64,000 nucleotides of DNA, taken from positions 124,001 through 188,000 of the forward strand of contig NZ_FNAP01000004.1 of assembly GCF_900101965.1 (NCBI RefSeq). Reading direction: 5' to 3'. Source of the stretch: Rhodospira trueperi. GTDB lineage: Bacteria > Pseudomonadota > Alphaproteobacteria > Rhodospirillales > Rhodospirillaceae. How positions within the stretch are numbered: position 1 is the first letter of the stretch; every line of letters starts with the position of its first letter. Below the pieces are notes generated by a model. It saw only the letters and a list, made by a program, of their open reading frames with translations, did no database searches and was not told where the DNA came from. This document shows, piece by piece, positions 46,757 through 55,402 of this stretch. A program made the translations under genes and the position numbers.

Positions 46757-46840
46757 ATGTTCATCCAGAATGAAATCACCCGCTATATATACATCGTCTA
46801 CATAGTCATGGCCGGTGTATCGCTTTATGCCGGGTTCTGA
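46757..46840 (+). CDS. 27-residue membrane microprotein candidate
   Basis: ATG 46757 is preceded by ATGGAGGGCGCC, giving GGAGGG about 5 bases upstream, a strong ribosome site. The peptide MFIQNEITRYIYIVYIVMAG, followed by a short VSLYAGF tail, is polar at the start and then one Ile/Tyr/Val helix of about 18 residues, typical of a single-pass membrane peptide. Codon use is AT-richer (ATATATACATC). An in-frame ATG at 46745 would add four residues. Real gene or chance cannot be decided by eye. Confidence 0.4.
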   Translation: MFIQNEITRYIYIVYIVMAGVSLYAGF

Positions 46841-46993
46841 TGCCGCCCGACGAACAGGTCGGCCCTTTTTGGAGGGTGGCTGGCGCAAGTGCCCCGGTGT
46901 CGCGCGCCTCGAAGGGGTGCCGCGGCGATAAGAAATGACGAAGACTCATCGCCATCGCTGCACCGCAGTGATCCTGATCGAGACGAGTCAACG

Positions 46994-47233
46994 CTATCGA
47001 CGGCTCGACAGAATCGGCGGATCGTCGCTGCGGTCGGGATCCGCCGTGCCCTCCGCCGCTTCCAGGGCGGCGAGGTGCCGGTTGCCCAGGACAATGACCG
47101 GGCCGAGGGCGACGAAGAACACCGTCTGCGTCATCCACGTCACCCAGTGCGGCAGGACGCCGACGACGGACAGGGTGACCAGCACCATCATCAGCGCCAG
47201 CAGCAACCACATCGCCAACGCCGCGTGGACCAT
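46994..47233 (-). CDS. Small membrane protein, start uncertain
   Basis: From ATG 47233: 79 residues with two TM helices (about 6-26 and 34-50), then a charged tail. The same frame stays open upstream to 47340 and reads GWIGGIAGAIIGTLGGALG, then TWASIHNARPGPPRRF, which fits a first TM helix and a cytoplasmic loop of a family whose members I recall as starting with a short M-x-W-I lead. The codon before GW is TAG, and no ATG, GTG or TTG occurs in frame, although GGAG lies just upstream. So the natural start may be lost, or a rare start codon may be used. Function unknown. Confidence 0.5.
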   Translation of the reverse strand: MVHAALAMWLLLALMMVLVTLSVVGVLPHWVTWMTQTVFFVALGPVIVLGNRHLAALEAAEGTADPDRSDDPPILSSRR

Positions 47234-47366
47234 GAACCGGCGCGGCGGCCCCGGCCGGGCGTTGTGGATCGACGCCCAGGTGCCGAGCGCGCCGCCCAGT
47301 GTGCCGATGATCGCCCCGGCGATGCCGCCGATCCATCCCTACTCCGCGCCCGTCAACCGGACAGCC

Positions 47367-48134
47367 TTACACGCACGCGCTGGCGATGGCCTGGAAGTCG
47401 GCGGCCTTCAGGCTGGCGCCGCCGACCAGGGCGCCGTCCACATCGTCGATGGCCATCAGTTCGGCCGCGTTGCCCGGCTTGACCGACCCCCCGTAGAGAA
47501 TCAGCAGGGCCTCGGCGGTGGCGCCCATGCGCTCGCGGGCGTCGGCGCGGATGCGCTGGTGAATCTCCGCCACGTCCTCGGTGGTCGGCGTGCGCCCGGT
47601 GCCGATGGCCCAGACCGGTTCGTAGGCAATGACGACGTTGGTGCCGGTCGCGCCGTCGGGCAGCGAGCCATTGAACTGGCGCGACACGACGGCGAGGGCC
47701 TGCCCGGCGTCGCGCTCGGACTCGGTCTCGCCGATGCAGATGATGGGCACCAGACCGGCGGCCATGGCGGCCGTGGCCTTGGCGCGGACCTGCTCGTCGG
47801 TTTCGTGGTGATCGGTGCGCCGCTCCGAGTGGCCGACGATCACATGGCTGGCGCCTAGGTCCTTGAGCATCCAGGCGCTGACGTCGCCGGTGTGCGCGCC
47901 CTTGTCGGCGGCGTGGCAGTCCTGCCCGCCGACGCCCAGCGACGTTCCGGCGATCGTGTCGGCCACCGGCGCCACCAGCGTGGCCGGCGGACAGACCAGC
48001 ATGTCGACATGGTCGCGCACGGCGGTGCCGTCGGCGTCCAGCCAGGCGGCCAGGGATCGGGCCAGATCCAGGCCGTCGGCGCGCAGACCGTTCATCTTCC
48101 AGTTGCCGGCGATCAGTTGCCGTCGGACGTGCAT
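47367..48134 (-). CDS. tpiA: Triosephosphate isomerase
   Basis: Interconverts dihydroxyacetone phosphate and glyceraldehyde 3-phosphate. The 255-residue product has the catalytic Lys in AGNWKMNG, electrophilic His in VGHSERR, base Glu in [11 protein letters not shown] and the phosphate loop [16 protein letters not shown] precedes ATG 48134. The usual downstream secG partner is not on this side. Confidence 0.98.
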   Translation of the reverse strand: MHVRRQLIAGNWKMNGLRADGLDLARSLAAWLDADGTAVRDHVDMLVCPPATLVAPVADTIAGTSLGVGGQDCHAADKGAHTGDVSAWMLKDLGASHVIVGHSERRTDHHETDEQVRAKATAAMAAGLVPIICIGETESERDAGQALAVVSRQFNGSLPDGATGTNVVIAYEPVWAIGTGRTPTTEDVAEIHQRIRADARERMGATAEALLILYGGSVKPGNAAELMAIDDVDGALVGGASLKAADFQAIASACV

Positions 48135-48259
48135 GGTATCCCCCTGCGGTGGTTGCGGTGAGTGGGCGTCTGTCTATCACGCTGGACCAGGAATTTGAAC
48201 GTCGCCGTTGGGGATGGGATGGCGCCCCAGGGCGGGTCTGCTTGATCGTCGGCCTGGTT

Positions 48260-49585
48260 TCAGAATCCCCTGACGAGCACCGTGGGCAGCCATGTGGCCA
48301 AGGACGGGAAGGCGATCAGCAGCCCCATGACCAGAATCTGACACACAATGAACGGCAGCACGCCGGCATACATCTGCCGTGTCGTCATGTCCGGGGGCGC
48401 GATGCCCTTCAGGTAGAAGATCGAGGGCGCCATCGGCGGCGTCAGGTATGACGTCTGCAGGATCACGAACGTCAGCATGGCGAACCAGATGGGATCGACG
48501 CCGTGGCTGTCCAGCAGGGGCACGAAGATCGGCAAGCAGATCAGCAGCACCGACACCCATTCCAGGATAAATCCGGCCACGAAGACGATCAGCAGCAACA
48601 GGAGGACGAGGCCCTGGGCGTCCAGGGCGGCGGCCTCGACGAGGCCGCGCACCACCGTGTTGCCGCCCAGGCCCCGGAAGATCGAGCTGAACATCGATCC
48701 GGCCACCACGATCAGCAGGATCATGCTGGTCAGGCGGACAGTGCGCTGGAAGGCGTCCCACACCATGCTTGCGGACAATCGCCGATACAACGCGGCCAGC
48801 AGCAGGGCGCCCAGGGCGCCGACCGAGGCGGCTTCCGTCGGCGTGGCGACGCCGGCCAGGATGGTCCCCAGGACGGCGACGATCAGCCCCGTGGCCGGCA
48901 GCAGTCCCACCGCCGTCAGGCCCAGCTTGCGGCCCAACGGCATGTCCTGGTCCGTGGTGTCGGTGTCGAGCCGTGAGGGCGGACTGACGAGGCCGCGCGC
49001 GGCGATGTACAGCAGGAACAGGCCGACCATCAGCGCCCCGGGCAGGATGGCGGCGGCGAACAGCTTGCCCACCGACTGGTTGGCGACCGAGGCGTAGACG
49101 ATCAGCACCAGGGACGGCGGAATCATGGTGCCCAGCGAGCCGCCGGCGCACACCGTGCCGGCGATCAGGTCGTTGCGGTAGCCCACGCGCTGCATGGCCG
49201 GGATGGCCATCAGGCCGATCATGACCTCGACCGCGCCGACAATGCCGGTGGTTGCGGCGATCAGGGTGGCCATGGACATGGTGGTCAGGGCCAATCCGTT
49301 GGGCAGGCGCCCGACCCAGAGTTGCAGCACTCGGAACAATCGCTCGGCGATGCCGGAGCGCTCCAGCAGGCAGCCCATGAGGATGAACGGTGGCACGGCG
49401 GTCAGCAGGAACTGCGACGCCGTGGTCTGCACCACGTTGAACAGCTGGATGCCGACGCGGTGGTCGTACAGCACCCAGCCGAACAGGACGCCGACCACGA
49501 TCAGCGTGAAGGAGACCGGCATTCCCAGCAGCAGCAGCGCGACGGCAGCCGGAAACATCAGCACGGCGAGGACTTCGGTCTCCAC
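48260..49585 (-). CDS. dctM: TRAP transporter large permease
   Basis: A 12-TM integral membrane subunit that carries the substrate using a sodium gradient. The 441-residue product starts at GTG 49585 (GGAG 12 bases upstream), then LAVLMFPAAVALLLLGMPV as usual. Repeated DctM signatures include PPFILMGCLLERSG, GSLGTMIPPSLVLIVYA and TPTEAASVGALGALLLAALYRR (in parts). Last gene of dctP-dctQ-dctM and of the whole minus-strand catabolic block. Confidence 0.95.
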   Translation of the reverse strand: METEVLAVLMFPAAVALLLLGMPVSFTLIVVGVLFGWVLYDHRVGIQLFNVVQTTASQFLLTAVPPFILMGCLLERSGIAERLFRVLQLWVGRLPNGLALTTMSMATLIAATTGIVGAVEVMIGLMAIPAMQRVGYRNDLIAGTVCAGGSLGTMIPPSLVLIVYASVANQSVGKLFAAAILPGALMVGLFLLYIAARGLVSPPSRLDTDTTDQDMPLGRKLGLTAVGLLPATGLIVAVLGTILAGVATPTEAASVGALGALLLAALYRRLSASMVWDAFQRTVRLTSMILLIVVAGSMFSSIFRGLGGNTVVRGLVEAAALDAQGLVLLLLLIVFVAGFILEWVSVLLICLPIFVPLLDSHGVDPIWFAMLTFVILQTSYLTPPMAPSIFYLKGIAPPDMTTRQMYAGVLPFIVCQILVMGLLIAFPSLATWLPTVLVRGF

Positions 49586-49609
49586 GGGCGGTCGGCTCCG
49601 GCTGGGCGG

Positions 49610-50176
49610 TCAGGACGCGGACGGTCGGGTCGGGTCGGGCGGATCCGCGATTCCGGCAAGGCGCAGGCCGTTGCGCACGCCCTCCGCCACCACCTGAATC
49701 AGCAGGCCCAGCAGGCCCACGGCCAGCGCGGTCAGAAACGGCCAGATCAGGGGTTCCCAGGCGCTGGCCGTCTCGACCGAGCCGCGCTCCCAGGCCCGCC
49801 ACGCCTTGACGATGGCGTAGTACGTGCCGAGCCCGAGAACGGGCGCGAACACGCCCAACAGAAACACCGCCTGCACCCCGTGGCGCGCGCGCGCCGGCAG
49901 CATCTGCCACACCACGTCGATGCGCACGTGGCCGTCGTTGCGCAGGGTGTGCCCGGCCGCCAGCAGGAACACGCTGCCGTTCAGCATGGTGCTGACGTCG
50001 TTCGACCAGATCGTCGGCGCGTTGAACACGTACCGCGCCACGATCTCATACAGCGTGGCGCCGATCATGACTGCCATCAGCCCGACCGCCAGGGCCGCCG
50101 TCGCGTCCGACAGGCGGTCCACGCCGCGCAGGAGTCTATGAATCGTCTGGCTCACGCCTTGTCTTTTCCACTTCAT
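49610..50176 (-). CDS. dctQ: TRAP transporter small permease
   Basis: The four-TM small subunit that joins the binding protein to DctM. The 188-residue product has TM helices near 25-48, 60-80, 100-125 and 145-170, with the family-like MIGATLYEIVARYVFNAPTIWSNDVST (in parts). ATG 50176 lies a few bases after the REP repeat. A GTG at 50155 is an alternative. A repeat separates it from dctP. Confidence 0.9.
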   Translation of the reverse strand: MKWKRQGVSQTIHRLLRGVDRLSDATAALAVGLMAVMIGATLYEIVARYVFNAPTIWSNDVSTMLNGSVFLLAAGHTLRNDGHVRIDVVWQMLPARARHGVQAVFLLGVFAPVLGLGTYYAIVKAWRAWERGSVETASAWEPLIWPFLTALAVGLLGLLIQVVAEGVRNGLRLAGIADPPDPTRPSAS

Positions 50177-50181
50177 CCTTC

Positions 50182-50283
50182 GTCATGGCGAGCCCGCGTC
50201 ATGTGACGCGGGCGAAGCAATCCAGGGCAGGGAGCGCAACGTTTCGCCCTGGATTGCTTCGTCGCTACGCTCCTCGCAATGAC
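50182..50283. repeat. REP-type palindrome between dctP and dctQ
   Basis: CGTCATGGCGAGCCCGCGTC..GACGCGGGC, GAAGCAATCCAGGGC..GCCCTGGATTGCTTC, and CGCTACGCTCCTCGCAATGAC: a long nested hairpin flanked by GTCAT/ATGAC. Within a TRAP operon such hairpins can stabilise upstream mRNA and favour higher yield of the binding protein. Confidence 0.8.
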
Positions 50284-50302
50284 GGGCCTGCTTTGCGTCT
50301 TG

Positions 50303-51388
50303 TCACGGCCGGTGGTCGATCACCAGGTACTTGCTGTTCGCGCGCCAATGGTCCTGGAAGCTGAACACGGACTCGGCCAGACGCATCGGCAGATCATCAC
50401 CGCTGGCCGCCGCCTCCTCGGCCAGACGCATGGCCCAGGCGCGTGACTTCTCCTGCGCGTCCTCCATGAACGCCTCGTCCAGGCGGACGAATTCATTCCC
50501 GCCGGCCTGCAACTCTTCCATGGTCTCCAGGTCGCGGGTGATCATGGCGTTCAGGCTGCGATAGGTGGTCAGTTCCGCCGCCAGTTCCATCTTGCGTTGG
50601 ATGTCCTCGGGCAGGCTGTCCCAGGTTTCGGTCAGCATGACGGTTTCGAACGCCCAGGACGGCGCCTGGATGCCGGGATAGATGATGTACTTGGCCACTT
50701 CGTGGAAGCCGATCTTGGCGTTCTCCGAAGGGATGGAGTATTCGGCCATGTCGATGCCGCCTTTCTCCAGCATCCCATAGATCTCGGAGCCGGCGACGAC
50801 GGTCGGTGAGGCACCGTAGTTTTCCTCGACGATGGCTGCCCAGTTGCCCAGGGTGCGGAACTTCTTGCCTTCCAGGTCGTCGGCATTGCGGATCGGTTCG
50901 TTGGCGTGGGCGAAGAACTCCGACGGGCCGAGCGAGGTGACCAGGGCATGCATGCCCATCTTCTCCCGGCGGTGTTCCTGCCAGAGCTCCAGGCCGCCGC
51001 CCTCGTACAGCCATGGCAGATAGCTGTCCACGCCCAACCCGGTCGGGAACGAGGCCACCATGGCGTTCACCAGATCCGACGTGCCCAGGAAGATGGGCGT
51101 GGTCTGCGCCATGTCGATCAGGCCGTCGGAGACCGCGTCATGCAGCTTCAGCACGCTGCCGACGGTGCCGGCCGGCAGGATCTCGATGGCCACGCGACCG
51201 TCGGTCAGGTCGGCCACCAGATCGGCGAAAGGCTTCGCCATGTCCTGGTAGTAGATGCTGTTCTCGCTGGAGATGATGGCCATGCGGAACTCGAAATCCG
51301 CCGCCTGCGCCGGCAAGGCCGCCGCTCCCATCGCCAGGGCTCCGGCGACCAGCGCCGGGCGGGTCCACTCCATCATCCGCTGCGTCAT
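50303..51388 (-). CDS. dctP: TRAP transporter substrate-binding protein
   Basis: A periplasmic ligand-binding subunit. The 361-residue product has a signal peptide ending at about ALPAQAA-DF (30), a DctP start FRMAIISSENSIYYQDMAKPFADLV (in parts), the central ligand-binding GKKFRTLGNWAAIVEENYGASP and the C-terminal helices. GGAGACGACGTC precedes ATG 51388. The ligand is not readable. The adjacent dehydrogenase genes suggest a small carboxylate or keto/hydroxy acid. Confidence 0.95.
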   Translation of the reverse strand: MTQRMMEWTRPALVAGALAMGAAALPAQAADFEFRMAIISSENSIYYQDMAKPFADLVADLTDGRVAIEILPAGTVGSVLKLHDAVSDGLIDMAQTTPIFLGTSDLVNAMVASFPTGLGVDSYLPWLYEGGGLELWQEHRREKMGMHALVTSLGPSEFFAHANEPIRNADDLEGKKFRTLGNWAAIVEENYGASPTVVAGSEIYGMLEKGGIDMAEYSIPSENAKIGFHEVAKYIIYPGIQAPSWAFETVMLTETWDSLPEDIQRKMELAAELTTYRSLNAMITRDLETMEELQAGGNEFVRLDEAFMEDAQEKSRAWAMRLAEEAAASGDDLPMRLAESVFSFQDHWRANSKYLVIDHRP

Positions 51389-51433
51389 GACGTCGTCTCC
51401 GTTTCGGTTTTGCGTTGGGGCGACCTGGGTCCG

Positions 51434-52138
51434 CTAGTCGGCGGGGTTGGCTGACGATTCTTCCAGACCGCGTATCGTGTCCAGCAGGGAGCGACCAGCC
51501 GTTTCGATGTCCGCCTCCACGGCGCGGGCGAATCGTTCGGTGTCCCCGTTTTCCAGACCTTCGATAATGTTGATGTGGTTGCGGATGCCGATGTCGGCGC
51601 GGCCGTAGTCCGGATAAAGATAGTGCAGGTAGGAGCCGGTCTTCAGCCAGCAGGTTTCGATCATGCGGGTCAGGGTGGGCATCTCCGCCAGCCGGTAGAT
51701 CTCGAAATGAAAGTGCCAGTTCAGTTCGATGACGTCGCGGAAGTTTCTGGTGTTATAGGCCTCGACCAGGCGATCATTGATCGCCCGGATGCGTTTGGCG
51801 GCGACGCTGTCCAGCTTCGGCGCCGCCTCGCGCGCCGCCGCGCCCTCCAGGGCAATGCGGATGACCAAAAGCTCCCGCACCTTCTGGGCGTCCATCACCG
51901 GAACCGAGACCGTCCCGTTGGGTCCCAGTTCCAGCGTTCCCTCTGAGACCAGACTGTAAAGGGCCTCGCGGGCCGGTGTCAGGCTGATGTCGAGCGAGCG
52001 CGAGACCGAGCGGATCGTCAGCTTGGCGCCGGGTTCGAAGCGGCCCGCCATGATGGCGACTCTCAACTGTTCCCGGGCGCGTTCCGCCAGGGTGCCAGGC
52101 CGGTCCACGGGGTTCAGGCGCAAGTCAATGTCGTTCAC
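51434..52138 (-). CDS. GntR family regulator (FCD/FadR subfamily)
   Basis: A 234-residue transcription factor. The N-terminal winged helix (about 15-80) reads LAERAREQLRVAIMAGRF, RSVSRSLDISLTPAREALYSLV. The C-terminal all-helical FCD ligand domain (about 95-225) follows. It sits inside the minus-strand block between the metabolic genes and the transporter genes, so it probably controls both. Its effector is probably the imported substrate or an intermediate. A candidate operator for the block lies at 57406-57417. Confidence 0.9.
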   Translation of the reverse strand: MNDIDLRLNPVDRPGTLAERAREQLRVAIMAGRFEPGAKLTIRSVSRSLDISLTPAREALYSLVSEGTLELGPNGTVSVPVMDAQKVRELLVIRIALEGAAAREAAPKLDSVAAKRIRAINDRLVEAYNTRNFRDVIELNWHFHFEIYRLAEMPTLTRMIETCWLKTGSYLHYLYPDYGRADIGIRNHINIIEGLENGDTERFARAVEADIETAGRSLLDTIRGLEESSANPAD

Positions 52139-52282
52139 GAGGCTTCACTCCAACCAACCCATCGGCAAAGACAGCGCGAAACAAGCTCAAAAAAAGTACC
52201 GTTGCGCTTTTATCTGGCGGTGTCCTCGACTGTGGCGGGTTTCGCGGCGGTCCGTCAAGCCATTGATCCGCTTGGGGAACGG

Positions 52283-53188
52283 TCAGGGCTTGCTTGGCCC
52301 GCCTGCCCGATGGCGCAGAACGATCCCGTTGGCGTCCCACCACGGGATTCGCAGGTCCAGCCACGCGGCCATGCGTCCGCAGAAGATCGTGAGGTCCGCA
52401 AGCGTTTCGCCGACCGGTGAGTCGTCCGTCCGGGTCAGGGCCTCGCGACCGGCCCGGAGAACCTCGCCCGATTCGTGTAGATGGCAATAGCCGACGATCC
52501 GGTCCAGGGTCAGGTCAAGTGTTTCACAGGCGATGGTCGCCCGGGTTCGGTCGTCGTGGCCGGTCGCGTTGCGCCACAGGCGCCACATCAGTTCCTGGGT
52601 GCGTCGGAACTCGCCCTCGGCTGTGACCAGGGGGCCGAACGGGATGTTAAGGCCGTCGCGGCGCATCAAGGCCTCGACCTCGGCGGGTTCTCCGGCCCAG
52701 ACCCTGCGGCGCCCCTCGCGCAGCCGCCCCAGCGGTCCGCTGTCGGCGACCGGTGAGGCGCCGGCCGGAGCCGCCGCCTCGTCCTGCCCGGAGAGGAACA
52801 GGCGCGCGGAGAAGGTCCGCCGGCCATGCTCGCGCCGCTGAACATCCGCCAGATCGCGCAGCCACCCCACGTCGCCGACGATGTGGCCCAGCAGGTTGAC
52901 CGAAGCGGTCTCGGCCTGAAGGGCATCGTAGGTGAGTTCCATGTACTGGCGATCCGGGTAGTACAGGAAGGCCCCGGGCGGCAGGGAATGGATGTCGGCG
53001 CCCTGCTCCAGCGGTTCCAGAATCGGGGTCGGCCAGTAGATGTGGCAGCCGGCGATCTTGGCGCAGTGAAGGGTGATGTCGGCCGGCAGCCAAGCCTTCA
53101 GCGCGGCCAGGGTGCGCGGCGCGGCCTCGTCGGTCAGCGTCACCGCATGATCGGTGCCCTCGCACCGAAAGATGAGCTGGTCGGGCAT
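52283..53188 (-). CDS. DUF3830-like (cyclophilin-fold) protein
   Basis: A 301-residue cytoplasmic protein. Residues about 1-125 resemble DUF3830, a cyclophilin-like beta barrel (FRCEGTDHAVTLTDEAAPRTLAALKAWLP, CHIYWPTPIL, GAFLYYPDRQYMELTY). The rest (about 130-301) is helical, rich in Arg and Leu, and not recognised. DUF3830 genes are often near transporters and small-molecule catabolism, but no reaction is established. ATG 53188 is 5 bases past the SDR stop, so the two are co-transcribed. A 144-base gap separates it from the GntR gene. Confidence 0.65.
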   Translation of the reverse strand: MPDQLIFRCEGTDHAVTLTDEAAPRTLAALKAWLPADITLHCAKIAGCHIYWPTPILEPLEQGADIHSLPPGAFLYYPDRQYMELTYDALQAETASVNLLGHIVGDVGWLRDLADVQRREHGRRTFSARLFLSGQDEAAAPAGASPVADSGPLGRLREGRRRVWAGEPAEVEALMRRDGLNIPFGPLVTAEGEFRRTQELMWRLWRNATGHDDRTRATIACETLDLTLDRIVGYCHLHESGEVLRAGREALTRTDDSPVGETLADLTIFCGRMAAWLDLRIPWWDANGIVLRHRAGGPSKP

Positions 53189-53193
53189 GGCCG

Positions 53194-53982
53194 TCACCGG
53201 TTGGTGTTGGAGGGCTGGATGAAGCCGTTGGCGATCCAGCCGCCGTCCACCGGAAGAATGGTGCCGGTGGTCATGCCTGCGTCCGGGCTGGCCAGGAAGG
53301 CACAGGCCGCCGCCACCTCTTCCACCGTCGCCATGCGCCCCAGGGGTGTTCGGGCCTCCACGCCGGCCTGATTGTACAGGCCGCGCGCGATCAGATCGCG
53401 GATCATCGGAGTCATGACACCGGTGGGCGCGACCACGTTGACGCGCACACCGCGCGGCCCGAGTTCCACGGCCAGCGCGCGGGCCAGATTGTGGACGGCG
53501 CCCTTGGAGGCGCAGTAGGCGGAGCGGTCCGGGGCGCCGCCCTCGCCGTAGACCGAGCCGAGCAGAACCGCCCAGCCCCCGAGGTCGGGCATGGCCTCGA
53601 CCGCCGCGCGCACCGAAAGCCAAGTGCCCGTGACGTTGATGTCCATGATCTCGCGGAACTGCTCGGGGGTGAGCGTTGCGATGGGAGCGATGCGGGTGAT
53701 CCCGGCGGCGGTCACGACGCCGTCGATACCGCCGAAGGCCTCTGTCATGACCCGGGTTGCGCGCTCCAGGTCGGCGGAGTCGCGGACATCCCCGGTCACC
53801 GCCACGACGGAGTCCGCCGGCGCATTCAACGCGCGCCGGGCCTCTTCCATGCCGCCGCGCCCGAACAGGCACACCCGCGCGCCGTCGGCCAGGAAACGCC
53901 GCGCGATGGCGTGGCCCAGTCCCTGCCGCGCGCCCGTGATGAGGACCCGTTGCGTCGTCAGATCAGGCACATCCTGCCTCAT
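53194..53982 (-). CDS. Short-chain dehydrogenase/reductase
   Basis: A 262-residue NAD(P)-dependent oxidoreductase of the classical SDR type. TGARQGLGHAIARRF (17-30) binds the nucleotide, NVTGTWLS and the catalytic Y156xxxK160 (YCASK) are intact, and the C-terminus is PVDGGWIANGF. It resembles acetoin/diacetyl, gluconate or 3-oxoacyl reductases, and I cannot choose between them. ATG 53982 lies 5 bases past the E2-type gene's stop. Confidence 0.92.
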   Translation of the reverse strand: MRQDVPDLTTQRVLITGARQGLGHAIARRFLADGARVCLFGRGGMEEARRALNAPADSVVAVTGDVRDSADLERATRVMTEAFGGIDGVVTAAGITRIAPIATLTPEQFREIMDINVTGTWLSVRAAVEAMPDLGGWAVLLGSVYGEGGAPDRSAYCASKGAVHNLARALAVELGPRGVRVNVVAPTGVMTPMIRDLIARGLYNQAGVEARTPLGRMATVEEVAAACAFLASPDAGMTTGTILPVDGGWIANGFIQPSNTNR

Positions 53983-53987
53983 GCCGA

Positions 53988-55388
53988 TTACGGAACACCA
54001 CCCCTGTCTGCCATCCGATTCCCCGATCCGGCGCACACGATCATATCACGAATGATCTGGGTCACGGTATCCGGAACCTCCAGGTGCGGCAGATGACCGA
54101 CGGCGGGCAGCAGATGAAGGGCGACGCGGCCCGGTGCGGCCAGGGCGTGACGCCATGGCACCAGTTCGTCGGCGCGGCCCCAGACCAGGCGGATCGGCAT
54201 GGTCACGCGGCGCAGAAGGGGCGTGACGTTGATCGACTGGGTCCCGTCCGGAAACAGGGATGCGGCCAGGGCCCGCTGCGAGGCCCGCAGATCCGGGTCC
54301 TCGCGCGCGACCATGGCGGCGCGGGCGTAGGCGTCGCTGATGCAGGCCGGATCGACCACGAGGCGGCGCAGCCAAGGGGTCAGGCTTTCCGGGCGTGCGG
54401 CGCGGCACAGGCCCTCCAGGACATGGTTGTCGATCTCCGTGCCCAGGCCGACCGGCGACAGCAGGGCCAGCGAGCGGACCAGGTTGGGACGCCGCTCGGC
54501 CAGGGTCAACGCCACGGCCCCGCCCAGGGAATGCCCGACCACATGCATCGGGCCGGCCTTCAGGGCATCGACGGTGTCGAGTACCGGACGGATGAAGTCG
54601 CGGAAGGAGCGGAACCGCTGACGCGGCGACCGCCCGTGGCAGGGCAGGTCCAGGCGGACGACAGGGTGAGTGCGGGCGAGCCGGCGCTCAATGGCATGCC
54701 ACGCCGTGACATCGCCGGCGAACCCGTGCAGAAGCAGGATCGGTGTGCCGGTGTCGGGGCCGGATCGGGTTACCGCGAGCGGGTGGGCCGCTTCGGTCAC
54801 CGCCGCTGGAACGAACTCCGGAAGGGGATCGGGGGCAAGCTCGGACAGGACCTCATCGCGCCCCCGCAGCGCGGCCGTGACATCCCGGACCTTGATACGT
54901 CCGCCGGGTCCGGTGCCGACGACCGCTTGCAGGTCCAGGCCGACCGTCTCGGCGTGGCGCCGGGCCGCCGGACTGGCAATGATGCGATCCGTCCATGCCT
55001 CGCCTGACGTCGAACGGGGCGCGTCGGCACGACGGGCCGTGCCGTCGGGGGTGGCGGGGGCGGTCGGCGTGGCGCCTTCTGCGGGCTGGATCGCTGTGGC
55101 CAGGGTCGCGTCCGCGTCGTCGCCGATCAGGCCGAGCGGGCTCGCAATCGCGATTTCGGCGCCGACCTCGGCCAGAATGGCGGAAAGGACGCCGTCGCGG
55201 GGCGCCTCGACCTCCGTGGCCGCCTTGGCCGTTTCCACCACGGCCACGACCTGCCCCGCGCGAACCGCGTCGCCGGGTGCGACCCGCCATTCGAGGACCA
55301 CCACCGTGTCCATGTAGGCGCCGGCGGCGGCACCCACGGTGATCACCGTTGCCATCCGTCCGTCCTCTGTTCCGGTGGGGGTGGTCAT
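53988..55388 (-). CDS. Lipoyl-domain alpha/beta hydrolase (AcoC-like E2 component)
   Basis: A 466-residue protein. The N-terminal lipoyl domain (about 13-85) carries the lipoyl Lys K55 in VVETAKAATE, where most E2 proteins have ETDKA. An E3/E1-binding domain (about 133-170: ASPAARRHAETVGLDLQ, GRIKVRDVTA) follows. The C-terminal part (about 205-465) is an alpha/beta hydrolase (LLHGFAGDVTAWH, GHSLGGAVAL with nucleophile S287, GHLPHLE), replacing the usual acyltransferase fold. This is the architecture of AcoC of acetoin dehydrogenase. ATG 55388 lies 14 bases past E1 beta. Confidence 0.9.
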   Translation of the reverse strand: MTTPTGTEDGRMATVITVGAAAGAYMDTVVVLEWRVAPGDAVRAGQVVAVVETAKAATEVEAPRDGVLSAILAEVGAEIAIASPLGLIGDDADATLATAIQPAEGATPTAPATPDGTARRADAPRSTSGEAWTDRIIASPAARRHAETVGLDLQAVVGTGPGGRIKVRDVTAALRGRDEVLSELAPDPLPEFVPAAVTEAAHPLAVTRSGPDTGTPILLLHGFAGDVTAWHAIERRLARTHPVVRLDLPCHGRSPRQRFRSFRDFIRPVLDTVDALKAGPMHVVGHSLGGAVALTLAERRPNLVRSLALLSPVGLGTEIDNHVLEGLCRAARPESLTPWLRRLVVDPACISDAYARAAMVAREDPDLRASQRALAASLFPDGTQSINVTPLLRRVTMPIRLVWGRADELVPWRHALAAPGRVALHLLPAVGHLPHLEVPDTVTQIIRDMIVCAGSGNRMADRGGVP

Positions 55389-55402
55389 GGTTCGCGCCCT
55401 CC

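Noticed and set aside
46806-47336. A 176-codon minus-strand frame overlapping the small membrane protein
   Set aside because: His/Arg/Gly-rich shadow. The hydrophobic frame in another phase fits a membrane protein.
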